Positions 4,875 to 6,898 of a stretch of 6,898 nt of DNA are shown in pieces. Below the pieces are notes generated by a model. That model did not search any database, was not told the origin of the DNA, and was given only the letters and a program-made list of their open reading frames with translations. Position 1 is the stretch's first letter. Each line of letters begins with the position of its first letter. The position numbers and the translations under genes are program-made. Source of the stretch: Planctomycetota bacterium (GTDB taxonomy: Bacteria; Planctomycetota; UBA1135); contig NVWJ01000004.1 of assembly GCA_002746235.1 (NCBI GenBank), forward strand, positions 97,447-104,344, written 5' to 3'.

Positions 4875-6724
4875 AAAGCGCCGGTCATCCACGGTACGCA
4901 AAGCGTAATCGCAGCCCAAGCGATAAGGCTTACCGGGATTCCAATCTTCAGGAAGTCGCGCCAAACATAACCGCCTGGCCCGTAAATCATCAGGTTCGAT
5001 TGGTGCCCGATCGGTGTTGCGAAACACACCGATGCGCTCATGGCAATCGCAAGAATGAACGCGCGGATGATGGAATGGCGATGGTCGTCGGTATAGCCGC
5101 CATCGTTCGCAATGGTTTCTGCCGCGTTAATGGCAATCGGCGTGAGCAACACCGCAACCGCCTGGTTGGAAATCAACGAGGAAAGCACCGCACCTAAAAG
5201 AGTGAGTCCGCCCAAGATGGCAATCGACCCAAATCCATCTAGGGAGTGCACAATGCCCTGCGCGATGACCGACGCAGCACCGGTATTTTGCATAGCAGTG
5301 CCAAGGCCAATGGTGCCAATCATGAACAAAAGAATCGGCCAATCGATGGCGCGATAAGCCCGGCGCGCAGTCAGGCAGCCCGATGCGATCATGGCCACAG
5401 CGCCGCCGAGCGCCGCAAACGGGAGCAAGTCTTTGTTGTTGGTCACCGACAACAGGGAGAACAACACCATGATGGCAACGGTGATAAACAGGGCGCGCCG
5501 TGCCAATCCGCGTAGCATGACCCACTTATGCGCACCGGTCAGCAGGAAGAAATCGGTGGAGTTGCGCAGTCGGGATTGCGAAGTTTCATCGCCGCAAACC
5601 AGGAGAAGGTCGCCCGGTTGCAGAACTTGCTTCGACGCGCGTTCACGAATGTGCTGATTGTTGCGCAACACCGCCACGGTAATCGCCCCGAAATCACGCC
5701 ATAGGTGAAGATCGCCGATGGTGCGGCCGACCAATGCGGAGTGTGGAGAAACTGCCAGTTCGAAGAACTGCATGGTCTTGGGGTCGAAACGCGCTTCGTT
5801 GAACAGCTTCAAGCCGAGTTCATCTTGCAAACCGGCAAGATCATCTACTGAGCCGCGCAACATGACGACATCGCCCACTTCAATGGTTTCGCTGTAGTAA
5901 GGAGGCCAGACCATCTCCTCGCCACGTGCGAAGAAAAGCAGATTCGCGCGCACGCCATCGAAATTTTCTTTGTAGCTCAATCCCACCAAACGGGAGGTCG
6001 GGCCAATCTGGAGCTCGGTCACGTATTCGCGGTGAGTCGACCCCGCCATCATCGAAGTCAATGATTCGCGGGCGGGTAAAAGCTTACGCGCAAAGACTGC
6101 AATAAAAATGACGCCAACAAATAGCAGCGGGAACCCTACCGGCGAGAGCTCAAACATGCCAATCGGTTCGTAGCCCATTTGTTCGGCAACACCACTCACT
6201 AGCAAGTTGGTCGAGGTGCCAACCAAAGTGCTCATGCCGCCGAGGATGGTGCCGAAAGCCATTGGAATCAGCAGGCGGGTCACGCGAATGCCGGTCTTCT
6301 GCGCCATGTCCACCAGCACTGGAATAAACACCACCACCACCGCAGTGTTGTTAAGGAAGGCCGAAGTTAATCCGGAAACCAAGGCCACCGCAAGGATCAC
6401 CCGACGTTCGCGTCCTTCCGATACGCGCAGCACAACGCGTGCGAAAAATTCCACTGCACCAGTGCGCGACAAGCCTTCGCCCATGACATAAAGCGCGGCC
6501 ACAATGATGACCGCCGAGTTGCCAAATAGGCCGAGTGCTTCGTTTGCTCCAAGCAGATTTTCGGTTGGGTCGAAATCTGGCTTGAACATGCGAATGATCT
6601 GGCCCGAGCCAACCAAGATGATGAGCAGACCAATACCAATTGCATCAATGCTCGCCTTCTCGGTTACGAGGAGGACAAGGATTCCAACGATAAGCCCAAG
6701 GACTAGAAGACCTTCAACACCCAT
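4871..6724 (-). CDS. SLC13/DASS-family anion permease with two RCK_C domains
   Basis: This 617-residue inner-membrane transporter is of the divalent anion:sodium symporter type. Two membrane halves (about 5-217 and 404-615) flank two consecutive soluble RCK_C (TrkA_C) domains, roughly 232-305 and 318-392, each ending in a GD-V/L-L strand (GDVVMLRG, GDLLLVCG). Each half carries the paired substrate/cation-site motifs. In the first they are FLNNTAVV (123-130) and GTSTNLLVSG (169-178). In the second they are LISNQAVAV (517-525) and TPIGHQSNLMI (570-580). Members of this architecture are often annotated as sulfate or other anion permeases; the substrate cannot be read from the sequence. The RCK_C pair may bind a small ligand that gates transport. 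The ATG lies 6 nt, in the same frame, after the stop of the molybdopterin oxidoreductase gene, so the two are very likely co-transcribed. An in-frame stop just upstream fixes the earliest start. There is no Shine-Dalgarno sequence. Confidence 0.93.
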   Translation of the reverse strand: MGVEGLLVLGLIVGILVLLVTEKASIDAIGIGLLIILVGSGQIIRMFKPDFDPTENLLGANEALGLFGNSAVIIVAALYVMGEGLSRTGAVEFFARVVLRVSEGRERRVILAVALVSGLTSAFLNNTAVVVVFIPVLVDMAQKTGIRVTRLLIPMAFGTILGGMSTLVGTSTNLLVSGVAEQMGYEPIGMFELSPVGFPLLFVGVIFIAVFARKLLPARESLTSMMAGSTHREYVTELQIGPTSRLVGLSYKENFDGVRANLLFFARGEEMVWPPYYSETIEVGDVVMLRGSVDDLAGLQDELGLKLFNEARFDPKTMQFFELAVSPHSALVGRTIGDLHLWRDFGAITVAVLRNNQHIRERASKQVLQPGDLLLVCGDETSQSRLRNSTDFFLLTGAHKWVMLRGLARRALFITVAIMVLFSLLSVTNNKDLLPFAALGGAVAMIASGCLTARRAYRAIDWPILLFMIGTIGLGTAMQNTGAASVIAQGIVHSLDGFGSIAILGGLTLLGAVLSSLISNQAVAVLLTPIAINAAETIANDGGYTDDHRHSIIRAFILAIAMSASVCFATPIGHQSNLMIYGPGGYVWRDFLKIGIPVSLIAWAAITLCVPWMTGAF

Positions 6725-6730
6725 GCGTGG

Positions 6731-6898
6731 TCATACTAGCAGCCGAACCGCCGTGACCTTGTACTCGGGGGTACCGATTTTAGGGTCTTTGCCATCGCCG
6801 GTGAGCACGTTGGCTCGCGCTTCAGCGAAGTGCATCGGCATCCATAACACTCCAGGATGCACGGCATCGGTCACTTTCGCCTGAACCGTGATAACACC
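6731..6898 (-). CDS. Molybdopterin-dependent oxidoreductase, C-terminal end (rest outside window)
   Basis: Reading the minus strand from 6898, an open frame runs 55 codons to a TGA at 6733-6731. The peptide contains VTDAVHPGVLWMPMHFAEA, then ANVLTGDGKDP and PEYKVTAVRL. This is the end of the molybdopterin-dinucleotide-binding domain found at the C-terminus of formate dehydrogenase alpha and assimilatory nitrate reductase-type enzymes. Family members typically read MPFHFAEA...ANxLT...DP...PEYKxxAVR, which resembles formate dehydrogenase-like proteins more than nitrate reductases, but 55 residues cannot settle the substrate. The active-site and Fe-S regions lie beyond the window. The permease gene follows after 6 nt in the same frame, so co-transcription is likely. 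The permease may supply the enzyme's anionic substrate or export its product. Confidence 0.85.
   Translation of the reverse strand, partial: GVITVQAKVTDAVHPGVLWMPMHFAEARANVLTGDGKDPKIGTPEYKVTAVRLLV

Noticed and set aside
5000..5657. Several open frames on the plus strand opposite the permease, and another on the minus strand at 5127-5525
   Set aside because: They are short and in shadow frames of a gene with clear transporter motifs. Their translations show no signal, domain or plausible start context.

Overview
The window looks like chromosomal DNA from a Gram-negative-type heterotroph. There are two signal-peptide lipoproteins, a proton-translocating transhydrogenase, and base composition that looks moderately GC-rich by eye. 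None of the seven gene starts visible here has a convincing Shine-Dalgarno sequence, and most ATGs follow pyrimidine-rich bases. That points to a lineage that often starts translation without Shine-Dalgarno pairing. Together with the Spy-like, LTPEQ-containing, glycine-tailed membrane protein, it is compatible with Planctomycetota, but this assignment is a low-confidence inference. I see no rRNA, tRNA, CRISPR array, insertion sequence or phage gene, and no non-coding stretch longer than about 135 bases.

Layout. (1) 1-1650, plus strand: the 3' two-thirds of pntB (NAD(P) transhydrogenase beta subunit), cut by the window edge, then 9 nt later a PlsC-type acyltransferase. (2) 1769-2347, plus: a lipoprotein with a DUF442-like (beta-lactamase-hydrolase-like) phosphatase domain, closed by a strong hairpin terminator with a UUCG tetraloop. 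(3) 2398-3182, plus: immediately after the terminator, a putative promoter overlapped by a perfect 7-1-7 palindrome drives a two-gene unit. Its genes are a small DUF2089-like helix-turn-helix protein and a small three-helix membrane protein, overlapping by 4 nt. (4) 3229-4008, minus: a membrane-anchored coiled-coil protein with an LTPEQ motif and a glycine-rich tail. (5) 4140-4874, plus and divergent from (4): an unrecognised lipoprotein. The 131-bp gap between (4) and (5) carries repeated CCAAAAC-type motifs. (6) 4871-6898, minus: an SLC13/DASS-type anion permease with two RCK_C domains, 6 nt downstream of the C-terminus of a molybdopterin-dependent oxidoreductase that continues past the window end.

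How the genes fit together. pntB-plsC looks like the end of a housekeeping operon (NADPH supply, then lipid acylation). The DUF2089-like gene and the membrane protein form a compact, probably self-regulated pair. The oxidoreductase and permease are probably co-transcribed, so the permease may carry the oxyanion or carboxylate that the enzyme uses or makes. The two lipoproteins and the coiled-coil protein are envelope proteins of unknown role. I found no clear new defence or mobile system. The best leads for unusual biology are the palindrome-controlled HTH/membrane pair, the surface-anchored DUF442 phosphatase and the divergent envelope-protein pair.
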